64,000 bases of DNA from Agarophyton chilense (Eukaryota > Rhodophyta > Florideophyceae > Gracilariales > Gracilariaceae). The DNA lies in the NCBI GenBank assembly GCA_030374765.1, contig JARGXX010000016.1:372001-436000 (forward strand), read 5' to 3'. Below, piece by piece: positions 1 to 10,865 of this stretch; the stretch's first letter is position 1; every line of letters begins with the position of its first letter. Position numbers and translations under genes: made by a program. The notes beneath the pieces are model-generated. The model ran no database searches. It was not told the DNA's origin and worked only from the letters and a program-made list of their open reading frames with translations.

Positions 1-1990
1 AATGAGCCCCGTAATCAAACAGAACTTTGTTCCTTTTTGGGGTTGGTCAATGTCTACCGACAGTTTGTTCCTAACTCTGCTGACACAGCAAACCCTTTAC
101 ACGATCTTTTGCGGAAAGGCAAACCAGAGAAGCCGGAACGCTCTGCGTCCGCCCAGACGGATGTGCATTAAACTCCATAAAAAAGGCGATTATCTCAGAA
201 CCGGTAATTCTGCTACCGAAACCCTGAATATCTTTTTCTGTATACAGGAACCCCAGTAGCTACCAAGTAGGATGAGGCCTGTTTCAGACAATCTCTGAAA
301 AAGAACGGACACCTATTCGGTAATAGTCACGAACGGAACTACACCGTGTCGGAGAAAGAGGGCGTAGTTGTGGTATTTCCCCTACCAGCTCTTCACGCAT
401 ACCTTATGGGATCGCTTATTACCGTTTACAAGGATTATTTTCTCTTACGGTGGCTTATGAACACATCGGAATCGTCAGGCCACCTTATACACTGTAGCTT
501 CCGCCTATGAAACTATATCTTCAAAAAGATTCGCAAAAAGGGGATTCAGAACGCATGAGCGAAAAAAGTGTCACTTTTATCCAGAAATTGGAAAGTTTTG
601 GCTTTCAATAGCGAAAATAACCCGTGTTTTCTTACCGACTATTCAAGACCAGAAGAACCCGACTCGAACGATGATTTTCTCATCACGAAAGAAGTTGAGA
701 AACCTCTACCGAGCTATCTTGGCCGTGGAACTCCAGAAAAGATGTTGTAAAATCATCAAGGTGCCCTTTTTTGGACGATGATACGAACTCGTCTGAACTG
801 TGTAATGGAACTCTCTTTTCAAAGGAACGAACTTGGTTAACTCGTAAGAACGGTGAAACGCTTGCCACATGTTGAAGTACTGCATGCATTATAAGCTAGG
901 GTGTCACACCTATCGCATTACGAAAAGCTCAGGAGACACGCTGAGGGGGTGGAGGGAGACGGAGGGGGGAGGGGGGGGACGTAGCTTTATGTCAGCTTCA
1001 GAAAGAGATTTCACTGGTCAGCTGTAGCTTTGAACTGTTACGAAGTCGTACGATTTTGATCCAATTGCTCGAGAAATCCGGAAAAGCTACGCCGTCACTC
1101 AAAAAGTTAATATCATTCCAGACAAAGGCGTTGCTTGCGCTCGTTGCAATTGACATAATCGAACCGATTGTATCTAATAAACGTATACAAGGGTTTATAT
1201 TATTTATCACGGATCGCTTTTCGAAACTGGTTTGAGCAGTATCTCTACAGATGATATTCAGTTTTACGGTGGCCCATGTGTTGGTTAAACTTGGCATATT
1301 CTTCTCTAATTCGTTGGTTAGCGTCCTTTGAGACAACGGGAAACAACTCGCATTGCGATTCTTCGAGGATGCGTGTTGCATTTTTGACGTCAGGATTTGC
1401 TTTAAAACGGTATAACATTTCTCATTTAATAAAAAAACTGAACCGTTCAACCGAATTCTGCTCTCTTCTATCTGTTAAAGCATTGAAAGGAACCCCAAAA
1501 CTTAAAAATTGTTACCCACGCTTTGACGTTCGAGTTTAACACGCAGGTACACAAAAAGACTGGTTTAAATGCAATTAAACAAATTTTATCGCTTACTTTC
1601 CCACCAATAAAATTTCATTCCATTCTTCGTTGGATTTGTTTTTTTTGGGAGATATTACTGCCAGGAATGGAAAGCCTAGTTCAAGACACCATTACGCATA
1701 GTATGTAGTTGCATGATTCGAATAAAACCACTTATTTGCGTGATTTAGACGCTTGCATCAAGATAAAATAACGCCAATTAAAGTCATTCATCATAAATGT
1801 ATATGAAAGAATTAAAGAGACCCCGACGTAACAAAACGTCACAAACTCTCACTCATCTTTGATGGACCATATAAAGTTATTTTTGTCAAAGATTTCGAAC
1901 AGGTCGTGAAAATATTCAACATTCAAGAGCGTATTTACAACGTTAGCGTTGTCTTAGCACTACCACTTTCCATGGAGTTATTCAACACGG
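1..1990 (+). pseudogene. Decayed Ty3/gypsy pol relic (RT end, RNase H, integrase)
   Basis: In shifting frames the + strand matches, block by block and in order, the pol of the large element at 6.6-17.7 kb. About 32-170 gives the end of reverse transcriptase (FLGLVNVYRQFVPNSADTA). About 262-440 gives RNase H (NYTVSEKEG, then HAYLMG...VYKD). About 620-730 matches the acidic linker (EKPLP). About 1140-1240 gives the integrase core (LVAIDI, ITDRFSKLV). About 1330-1370 gives the DNGKQ..RFFEDA segment. About 1515-1610 gives FEFNTQVHKKTGL. About 1858-1980 matches the segment after integrase (DGPYKV). Stops and frameshifts are frequent, so it is dead. The left end lies outside the window, and no 3' LTR could be recognised to the right. 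Confidence 0.85.
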
Positions 1991-2998
1991 AGACAAAAAC
2001 CTTTTTAGCGCAAATCGCGACGACAGACGCCATTGTGATGAAAAGATCCTCAGTTTTACCATAACATACTCTGAAACTGTCTAATTGACCGATGTTATCG
2101 GATTCTGGCCAGAATGGTTTTTCTTAGCTCACGCCACCGTGCGGTGTCTAGTCCCGCCGGTTGAGCGTTTCAACTACCTCTCATGACGCTCCGTCTAAAG
2201 AGGGGAGGAGAATTGCGTGTTGCGGCGTCTTTTTCAATCTTTTTCTGGCCTATTTGATTCCACAAAGCCCAAAAGAGGGCTCACAAAAGGTGTTCCAAAA
2301 TGAGCCGTTCTGATTGCTAATTAGCACGTAGTACACCGTGAAACTCAACTTGGGAAAATTTATAGGCTCTAGAATAAATTTACTGCCGCTAACGCGACGA
2401 GCATCACCACGAAAACGTTCGTGACATTTTGCCCAAAGGCATTGAAAAGTAGTACAGGTCACTGGAATTGGCCTGTGATAAAATGGATCCCATGCATATT
2501 TCCTACGTTCTTTCTCCTTGCAACCTCTCCTCACTTTCCGAAAACGTAACTCGCTGCGTCCAACCGTTGGTCTTCAACATGTAGCGGCGACAGTCGCGCC
2601 GAGGAACTCCCTGGCAGAGTGCCCACGACTGCAATTTTCCTTAACTATGGCGCACATTCAAGCATGCACGATTATACGGTTCTACGCACCTTTTGATGCG
2701 TACCAGACCTCAAAGTTTTCCTATTCATATTACCTGGCGCCCAACAAACCTCTGAACGCCTATTGTGTTCAATTCTGGTCTCTGGCGCCAAAACCCGCTC
2801 GTTTGCTTCTATTTAAGCCTGGTTGTCTCGCGCCGGCTTTGCTTCTCCTATCTGCAGAAACCGAGCAGTGTCCACCTCTATCTTTATAATTGATTACTCT
2901 TTGAGACTGTGTCACAAGCAGTTCGTCTTGGTCTACCCCCAAACCTCTTTTAACCTAGCCCGCCGTCTGCATTTTGCCATTGTTATCCCGGCGTACAC
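1991..2998. other. Intergenic, probable 5' flank of the hAT element
   Basis: No convincing gene. Short open frames occur on both strands without recognisable motifs. The segment between the gypsy relic and the hAT start codon should hold the 5' terminal inverted repeat and promoter of the hAT element, but I could not pair a terminal repeat or an 8-bp target duplication by eye. Confidence 0.4.
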
Positions 2999-5323
2999 AT
3001 GTCATCTGCGCAAAACTCACAGGGATCTTTTAGCACTGAGCGGAAGAAGGTAGGCCGCAAGCGAAGCTGGTGGACTGAAAAATACTTTGTTGCCGAAAAG
3101 GAATCAACGACTGGGCGTCAGTCTCCTAAAAAGCGCGTATTCTGCAAGGCCTGTTCATTTACATCTATTTCGTCTACGCCGAATGCAACAAAATTAGGGA
3201 GACATCTCCTCGAAAGCAAGGGGATAGAAAGCGATGTTAAACAGCGATTAATTGAGCAGCCTCATTTGGCGGCCCATTATCGAAAGCTCGGAAGCACTTC
3301 CATGTGCTTTGGTGTCCCACAGACGCCGAAGAGGCAACACAAACGGCCCAAAATGAGCGCAAGTTCAGGACACAATTCGGAGTTGCATAAGGTAGGCAAA
3401 AGGGAACCTGGTTCGGTAAGCGAAGAGAGTTGTGATTCGTACAGAAAGCGTTCGAAACTCAACGAGCTGTTGACATTACTTGTGGTCAACCATATGCTCC
3501 CGTTTTCGGTTCTGAGTCGAAGAGAAGGCGAGGATGAGTTATTTCAGATCATCAATCTTTCGAACCCGGCCTTAGCAGAACAGGTACCAACCGTTGCAAA
3601 GATGTCCGGGAAGAACTTGGAGGCATACTATCAGCGTGTGAGCAACCGCGTAAAATCTTCCATTACGGCCGCGCTGTCGCAATCTTACGGTACGCTAATC
3701 TTTGATGGGTGGACTGATGGCCATTAAGAGAGCGTTGTTAACATATTGTTATCCATCACAGGGGTCGAAAGGTCGAGAAGAACGTTCTTTCTTCGATCAG
3801 TTTACACAGGTTCCCAGACGTGTAACCCTTCTTTCTATGCTAATGTGGTGGCAAACATAATGTCACACTATGGAGATATGAAGCGTATTTGCGCTGTAAC
3901 AAGCGACAATACCAGTTGCTGCGTGAAAGCGAAAGAAAAAATGACTGAACAGTATGATTATCTGATACCTTGTCGAGACCAAACACATTTAGCAAACCTT
4001 CTCATGCAGGACATTGGTAGTCTGCCGTGGACCAAAGAGATCTTGACTACTGTCTCAACCATCGTATCTGACTTGAGAAACCGCACCAAATTGTACTTTC
4101 GCTTTAAAGAATTGAAGGACACCCACAACAACATACTTCGGAACAATGGATATGTGGCGAGCACCCAGGAGCTTGACTCTTACAGCAGACCACTTCCTCT
4201 GCATACTGCTGTTTTGCCTGTAAAATTGGCGACTACAAGATTTGCAAGCTCCGAAAGCATGTTGCGATCTTTTCTACGAGGTAAGGAAGTTTACAAGAAG
4301 CTCGTGGATTGTCCTGAATTTTCGTCCAATCTCTATGGCTCTCGGAACAAAAGCAGACGTACAATTCTTGAGTACTCTGTAAAGGGCGACTCTTTATATG
4401 ATAAGTGTCTGGATGTATATCATCTGTTTCGCGTTATTTGGCAGTATCTGCGCGTCTTTGACGATGAAATCTCACTGATTTCTGAGGTGTTCCCCGCTAC
4501 GCGACAGCTCGAGCAGCAGCTTCAGCAGCTTCCTGTCACTCAGTTCTATACCGGCGCAAGAAGATATGAGATGTTGAAGACCTACAGAGGCCGATTAGAT
4601 GGAACTGGAAGAAGGACATCGCTGTTGGATTATATACACTACGTTGCTTACTGTCTCGACAAACGCAGCGCTGGTGATGAAATCACCATGCATCACTCTT
4701 TCGTCTTGAAGCATGTGCGCCTGTTCATGAATTCAAACGTGTTACCGCCCATTCTAAATCTGGAGAGTATGTGTGGGTTTGGCGGAGCTGTACAGCGCCT
4801 CTTTGAAGACTTTAATTTCACGCGACTATCGTGGAGTACTGAATTCCAGGATGAGAATACACGAGATGGGCTGCTGGCGTACCAAAGCATTCCTACTGTC
4901 TACTGGATACAAACTAAGAACAGACCTCTGCTGCGTGCGTTTGCTCTACGAATTCTGTCTAACAGTCCATTCTCCTCCAGCGTAGAGAGAAGTGTTAGTA
5001 TGCAGGGGCGAATCCAAACCCCCATCCGGAATCGAATTCACCCCGAGAAGGTTAGTAAGATGATATTTTGTGCCTTTAACAGCTCCTCGTTTATGTCGAA
5101 GAAAGTGCCCGCTGCCAAGCCCCAGAGAACATACAAGACTGTCATTAGCGCAAATGAAACCATTTCAGCTCTCCCAAACACTCCAAACTTTTCGTACTTC
5201 GGTCCCGACGATGTCTCTGATGAAGAGATCGACTTTGGGGAGGTAATGGACTGGGACGACGTCAGCAACGCCAACTTCTATCTACCTGATGTTTCCGAAA
5301 TTCAGGCTGTCGTGGATGGATAG
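2999..5323 (+). pseudogene. hAT-superfamily transposase broken by one in-frame stop
   Basis: One reading frame runs from ATG 2999 to the stop at 5323 (775 codons), interrupted only by TAA at 3725-3727. Residues about 20-80 look like a BED-type zinc finger (CKAC followed by a histidine, RHLLESKG). The catalytic region begins at FDGWTDG and continues straight after the stop with ESVVNI. It is followed by TGSQ, VTSDNTSC and the conserved DIGSLPW region. The C-terminus is the hAT dimerisation domain (ALRILSNSPFSSSVERSVS, then IRNRIHPEKV). Length fits a full hAT transposase. The stop is one C-to-T change from CAA. Catalysis would excise and reinsert the element with 8-bp target duplications, which I did not find. 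A full-length copy with one lesion suggests recent activity. Confidence 0.88.
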
Positions 5324-6200
5324 AGGTGCAATGAGTCTTAGTTTATGCTCGAGCTTGTGGTCCATCTCGTGAGACAACGCTTTTTTCAAAGATAACGCTC
5401 AATGCTACGTAGGAAGTAGACGGGCATACCGTAAAGAGAGACAGAGAGATAGTACCATTCAGTCATACGGTGCACTGCTCATGTTTAATGATCACGGCAT
5501 TGCTTCGTTCATTCCAATCCACCTTCGCTTAGAGCATAACAATGTTCCCATTTGATAAAAATTGAGGCAGAAGTCCCAATAACAATATGCGCAAAGTGCA
5601 GACTCTGAGTAAAAGTCTCAGCTAATGACGACCGAGGAACGTGTTTCGTATCTCGGTGGATAGCCTCATGGGACCTAAGTTTATCTGTCGTTGCTGCTGT
5701 CCCCATCCAACTTGTTGGCTGTATGGATTGCCAAGCTGTTTGGAACGGCGATTTCCTTGTCAGCTTCATGCAGATAAGAGATAAAGTTGCAATTTTTGCT
5801 GACCAGCAAGAAGAGAATCAAACTTCAGGTTCACTTGACTCACTTTCTAAGAGCCGCATGTCTCTAGCTCATCAAAATGTTTGTCTTCGGGTTTCCAACG
5901 GTTTCCAACGGACACGAGCTCTTACGGCATTAATCCGAAGTTTTTCAGTTGCTCTTCTGACATGGCCAGCGGAGGGAGAATGGAACTGACACCGCTGAAG
6001 TGCGGGCGGGCTCCAGTACCGTGGGTATCACATTCTTTGGTGATTCATGTACAGGTAGAATTCTGACCATGTGCCGTGATATTTGAGCTGTATCCGCGCT
6101 TTTTGAAGCTCGTAGAGTTGCTTTTTTAGACGACCGTAGGTTCACTCGACAATTTCTTCGGCAAAACGAGAAGCTGGAGTGATGCTGAAACAGACGAGTT
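5324..6200. other. Intergenic, no supported gene
   Basis: This contains the 3' flank of the hAT gene and the 3' flank of the interrupted minus-strand gene. The short open frames have no motifs and poor composition. Confidence 0.4.
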
Positions 6201-6591
6201 TCAGAACATATTATATCTGATGATAACGTGTAGGTTTTTTGCTTTGTTGTAAACACAGAGAATGTATTGAGCAATGGTTTTGTTACTCAAAACGATGTCC
6301 ATTATGCAGCAAGCCCCTTGCAAAAACACGTCACCATCAATCATCACATAACCAAAAAAGCACCATTCATCCCTTCCAACAACACGCGGATCATACTCAT
6401 CAGCAAGATGTGACGTAGTTAGACGTACCATATTTGACGATTCACCGCCAAAAGTAGTACTCAATCGAACAATCGCCGAACCAATCGAACCAGCCACCAA
6501 AAGCACCCATTTGATCACACCATTCTTCACCCGTTCCACAACGGGGTAAATCTCGGCCACTCAAGTTTCCATTCGCTTCTCTATTGCGTTG
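6201..6591 (-). pseudogene. 3' part of CCDC90/MCUR1-like gene, split by LTR element
   Basis: On the minus strand this encodes the end of a coiled coil (AIEKRMET, then VAEIYPVVERVKNG) followed by one membrane segment (IKWVLLVAGSIGSAIVRL) and a tail that stays open to 6201. This order, a heptad coil ending in a single C-terminal membrane span, is typical of the CCDC90/MCUR1 (DUF1640) family of inner mitochondrial membrane proteins. The 5' part of the gene lies on the far side of the LTR element (17708-18166). The coil reads in the same frame across the insertion once the element and one target duplication are ignored. TGA at 6561-6563 also interrupts the coil; it is one C-to-T change from CGA. 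The extent of the true C-terminus is unsure. Family assignment is by pattern only. Confidence 0.6.
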
Positions 6592-6596
6592 ACGTC
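6592..6596. repeat. Target site duplication, left copy (ACGTC)
   Basis: Five bases directly outside the left LTR. The partner at 17708-17712 reads ATGTC, one C/T difference. Five-base duplications are usual for Ty3/gypsy integrases. Confidence 0.8.
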
Positions 6597-7482
6597 TGTA
6601 GGACAACGCTTGGAGCGGAGACACCACGAAGATGTTCGGGATCTTCCTCTCTTGAGAGACACGCCTCAGGCGGAGGAGACGCGTCCCAGCGGAGCACAGA
6701 AACAGAGCGACTCTGGAAAGGCACGACGAAGTCGGGTGTAAGACCAAGGCCAATCCGGCGGGATATACCTAGAGTGTTTAGGTGAGCACGGCACAGTCCG
6801 GGGTGTGACCAATCCTATGCGGAGCGGTACCACGGCTGTTGTCGGAAAAAGAGCGAGGAAACATTTGTATGAGGTGGACGAGCGAGGTGAGTGAGGTGGC
6901 CACTCACGAGAGCCAAAAAGGAGAACAAGAGGAAAACGGGGGCGAAACCCTATACAGGGGCGAGACTACAACAAGTGTCGGCGATTAAATATGAACCCAC
7001 GGTGGTGGTAGCACTCTGGTCGACAGAGGGGTGGATGAACTAACGGGCAACGGGCGCTCACGCAGTATGCGGTGAAGACGCGCCGAAGGCGAAAAGTTCA
7101 GAGCCAAGACTCCCTCCTTGGTCTCCCAAGAGGGTCTTTACTGGGGAGCAGTGCTCAACCTTCTAAGTAGTGTGGTGCGTGGCCCCTGACAGTGGGCGCG
7201 CGCCCGAAAAATAGACACTAATTAGCAATAGCGTAGCCAAATAAATACTAAAAATTACTAAATAATACTAACCATTAGGTAGAATCCGGGCCACGTATGG
7301 CACGCCTCGTACTCAAGCTTCGGCATCCGTGCAGTCCACTTGTTCTACCCGTGTGCACTTCCGGTCCTAACCGGCCGTCAGCACGCAACAGCGGTATAGC
7401 TTGTCATAGCCCAAGCTATTCCTCAAGCGAGCGAAACTTCTAAGTCCTGCGAAGAAACCCCCTTGAAAGGCATTTTCCTTCA
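6597..7482 (-). repeat. 3' LTR of the gypsy element
   Basis: 886 bp, nearly identical to 16822-17707. On the + strand it begins TGTAGGACAACG and ends CCTTCA, the inverted TG...CA ends of an LTR. It contains an AT-rich stretch near 7210-7270 and GC-rich flanks. Related, more divergent sequence forms the solo LTR at 62274-63137. Confidence 0.95.
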
Positions 7483-7497
7483 CATCTTCCTCCTTAG
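7483..7497 (-). other. Polypurine tract of the gypsy element
   Basis: Pyrimidine-rich on the + strand (catcttcctcctta), so purine-rich on the element's coding strand, and directly next to the 3' LTR. This is the expected position of the plus-strand primer for reverse transcription. Confidence 0.7.
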
Positions 7498-7517
7498 GGG
7501 ACGAAGATGCCGTCGAC

Positions 7518-9386
7518 ATGGCGGGGAGGAAAGGGTCCAACCGGCATAAGAGCGAGCCGCGTAACGCGTCCAGCGACGACTCGACTGTCGAAGGCAGAGC
7601 TGCACCACCGAACGACAAACGCACCAACGCGGTAACCACTCCTCGAACTTCGAGCGTTCTTCCGTATCGTACGCCAACTTCCAGCGAAGACACCCCGATA
7701 CCTCGGCGACCAGTACTCCTGATGAACGGTGGTAACAATCCCCGCCGGGGTTACTTCTCCGGTTTCCATTCGGCTCCCCTTCCGCGGGGGAGTGCCTCGT
7801 CAACCGCGCCGAGCCGATCCCGTGGTCCCGTTGAAGCTTCAAGCCACATCACTCCTGCGGAGGACACCTGGCCCACTTACGACGAACTCGTCGGGTTAAA
7901 CCCGCGTCAACATGCGGCGATTCTCCGGAGAGCTCCGTGGTTCCATCCGACAGCGGTCTTCGACGAAGAACTCGTGGCGTCGTATGCTGATGGCAATGCG
8001 CGTCTCCCGGGCGAGCTGCCGGCTTTGATCACCACTTCGTGTGACTGGCGACGCCGTGTGGCGGTTCCCATTCACGCGATTCTGCGGCGAAGGCGCAAGT
8101 CGGCGGAAGAGGCGCATTGTACCTTCGTCCGCATCAGCTACTCACGGATCAACCGGGCAAACTTTCAATACCCCATCCCCGACAAATTCGGCTTCGACCT
8201 ACGGATATACCGGAGGCAGGGTGAGATTGGCTATTGTGACCGCCTTGCCGCGTTGGAAACTTACGCATGGCGCGTTCAACCGCGAGCGCGTCAAGAAGCG
8301 ACCTGCTGGGTCCGTCCGATCATTCGTGCCGAGTTCCGTCACCTTCGTCGTGAGTCCCGATATCGGTGGTTACAGAATTTCGTTCGCGAGGAGCGTCGGG
8401 GCAGGTCCGGCTTTGGGTTCCTTGTCCCTTATCAGAACACGGAGATAAACCGGATTAGTCCCTTGTACCAGTTTGGACAATACGTTCCCCTGCCTGGGTG
8501 GTGGTCCTCCGTCGAGATGTACCGGGGAGGATACGTGGAATTGCCTCCAGTCGTCTCCTATCTGGGCTCGTACCTCATCCAGGATCCGCACTCCGGCTTA
8601 TAGTCCGTGGTCCTAACCGAATAGACAGTCCGCGCCGCGGCGTACATCTTGTGGGAAGCCTACGACCAGCATCGACTGTGGTATCTTCCTCCGCGTTTGC
8701 GTGGTTACACCCGGCAGCTGGACCTTCAACTCCCTCTTGGAGGTGTTAATAACGCTGATGAAGCTCCGGAGCTCATCGACATCATTGGGCGTGTCGACTG
8801 GGCTGTCGTGCCTGTCCGGCAGAGCGGCCGTGGTCAAGAAGCCGGTGGGGCTGATCGGTCCCCGGGGCGTCGCATGCCGTTGGCGGGAGATTTCAACTTC
8901 TTTAATCCATGGGAGCAGCAAGAGATCTCCGAGGCGGAGGCGTCAGAACTCCGGATGGCTCCGCGAGGCATACCATACGGGCACCCCGTGGGGTTTATCA
9001 ACTCGGATGACTTCTACTACGCCTATGGCAGTGATGATCTCCCGGAGGAAGCGGGCGAATACCGTGGCGACGAGGTCATGGAGACCGTGGGAGACCCCAA
9101 TGGTGCCGATACTACGGCGCGGCCGGCGCAGGGAGCGACTCACGCAGGTGCGGTGGTCGATCCAGTGGCGGCGGCGTTGCCGGACAAACCGGAAGTTATC
9201 GAGGTCCCCATACGCCTAGAGGCGGTCGTGATCTCCCAGTTCCTTCGGGGTGTTGGACTGAACGCGCAAGCGGCGAGCGGCGACATCGGTGCGATGAGAA
9301 ACGCCCTCGCGGCACGCCTGGCCGGCGGGAGTAACCCCTCTAGCGATTCGGGTGGCGCGCACGGCAATCCGGGTTCTTCCAACTAA
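7518..9386 (+). pseudogene. Long antisense ORF inside the gypsy element, unknown function
   Basis: One frame on the strand opposite to gag-pol, about 622 codons from ATG 7518 to the stop at 9386, broken only by TAG at 8601-8603 and 8622-8624. I recognise no domain. Residues 1-110 are Ser/Pro/Arg-rich and look disordered. About 120-360 is rich in Arg, Tyr and Trp with a globular pattern (PTYDELVGLNPRQHAAILRR, RYRWLQNFVREERR). After the stops, the part up to about residue 500 is acidic and aromatic (DDFYYAYGSDDLPEEA). The end is Ala/Gly-rich. It starts 35 bp from the 3' LTR and points towards the pol end, so it could be transcribed from the LTR in antisense. Some plant Tat-lineage gypsy elements carry extra antisense ORFs; whether this is related is unknown. 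Confidence 0.6.
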
Positions 9387-9599
9387 TTCCTTGTGATCTT
9401 TGGTTAGTATGTCCCACTGTGCGGTAGTGTGTGCAGCAACTTCGAAAATAGTAAACTGCTTCCGTCTATGACGTATTTGTTTTCTTCCTTCTCTTCCACT
9501 TCTTCTGAGTTTCCTTCTCCAGGTCTTCTGTGCATCTTCTCCTTCTTCTAAGGGTCCTTATCCAGATCTTCTGTTCCTTTATCCCGATCGGGTGTCTTC
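9387..9599. other. Spacer between convergent ORFs, pyrimidine-rich
   Basis: The antisense ORF and pol converge here. The + strand is rich in TTCTTC and TTCC tracts, purine-rich on the coding strand. It may hold the pol 3' region or termination signals. No other feature seen. Confidence 0.4.
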
Positions 9600-10865
9600 T
9601 TATCCCACTTGGGCTCGATCTATGGTAGCCGGCAAAGCCGTGACAGTACGACGATGATACTGTACCACCTTTGACCGAGGTAGGTGCTCTATCGGTTCGT
9701 CTGAATCCCATTTGGGGCCGTACCCGTACCAACGGACCAAGTATTGGAGATACCCCTTTGGTTGGTAGGAGTGCTCTAGAATGCGTCCGACCACGAACTC
9801 TTGTCGGTATACTTCCCGGCCATCCCGTATGACGGTGTCGCTATTTTCGGGTGGTACCCGTCCTGAGCCAGGGGGTACCGAAGTGATCACGCGTTGGGCG
9901 GCTTCGCTCCGGTCGGGCCGTGTAGCGCGCAAGGCTGTCCTCGGCTGAGTAGAATGTCGACCCGAGTTCGGCGGTTCATTTTCCCCGAGTGCCGGGCTTG
10001 TTTCGGCGCTTCCCACTCCAGTTGGAGGGCCCACACCAGCGGGTAACCCGGGTGGTCGTTCCGCTAATCGGCGTGGTAAGGCTCGCTTCGGCGGTGAGAT
10101 TCGCTGGGGCGGTGGCGCATTGTCGCACCTCTCTGTCCCACGACGAGATTCTGTGTAGTCACGTGAGCGTTCCAATGGATGGCTGTCCGGCGTCGGCGCC
10201 GTGGATGTATCCGCCTCCCTGTGCGGGGTACTTGGCGAGGCGTCATCCAATCGTACTGTATCAGGCTGCGGTGCGTCAAGCGCATTTGCATTCCGTGTTG
10301 CACGTGTGGTGACACCTCGGCGAGTGTTGGTGGCGTTATCCGCAGCTGCGTTCTGAGGCTTGGATAGCGACTGCGTCGAGTCGTGCAGGACGTCGGTATC
10401 AGGCACCCTTGATGGACGAAGAATGACACGCGACGGTGCGGCGTTTCCAGCGACGGTATCGACCAGATTACGACGGCTTTCGGGCGCCTCCCCCTCCGTA
10501 GACGATGCACCGGAGTTGGTGTCCGTCGGGTGGACTGGGGAGGAGCGACGAATGCGCGGCACGATTTGTTTCGGGTTGGGCGCCGCGGGTAGCGGGAGGT
10601 CAGACAAACCCCGAGATGGGTGTGGTAACGCGTAGGGCCGCGGGTGGACCTGGAGTAAGGGGGTCGATGAATCCGTTTCAACGGGAGCAGTCACACCAGT
10701 AGGTTGGGATGTTAACGGCGGAGGAGCCGATACCACGCGATCGCGGGAGATGCGTTCGTGGTTACCAGCGAGGTCAACAACTACAGTGTCGGAAGCCACC
10801 GAAATAACCCGAAAGGGGCCGTCGGCAACGGGTGACAGCTTGTGGCGTTTCTCCTTCTCTGGGTT
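9600..10865 (-). pseudogene. pol 3' part: post-integrase segment, linker, chromodomain
   Basis: It continues the pol frame directly after the TAG at 10866-10868. It opens with a segment resembling the GPF/Y-type end of integrase (DGPFRVISVASDTVVVDLAG), followed by roughly 240 residues rich in Pro, Arg, Thr and Ser that look disordered. It ends in a chromodomain (VVGRILEHSYQPKGY, YLVRWYGYGPKWDSDEPIEHL). Chromodomains at the end of integrase direct chromoviruses to modified chromatin. The linker between integrase and chromodomain is unusually long. It stops at 9600. Confidence 0.8.
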
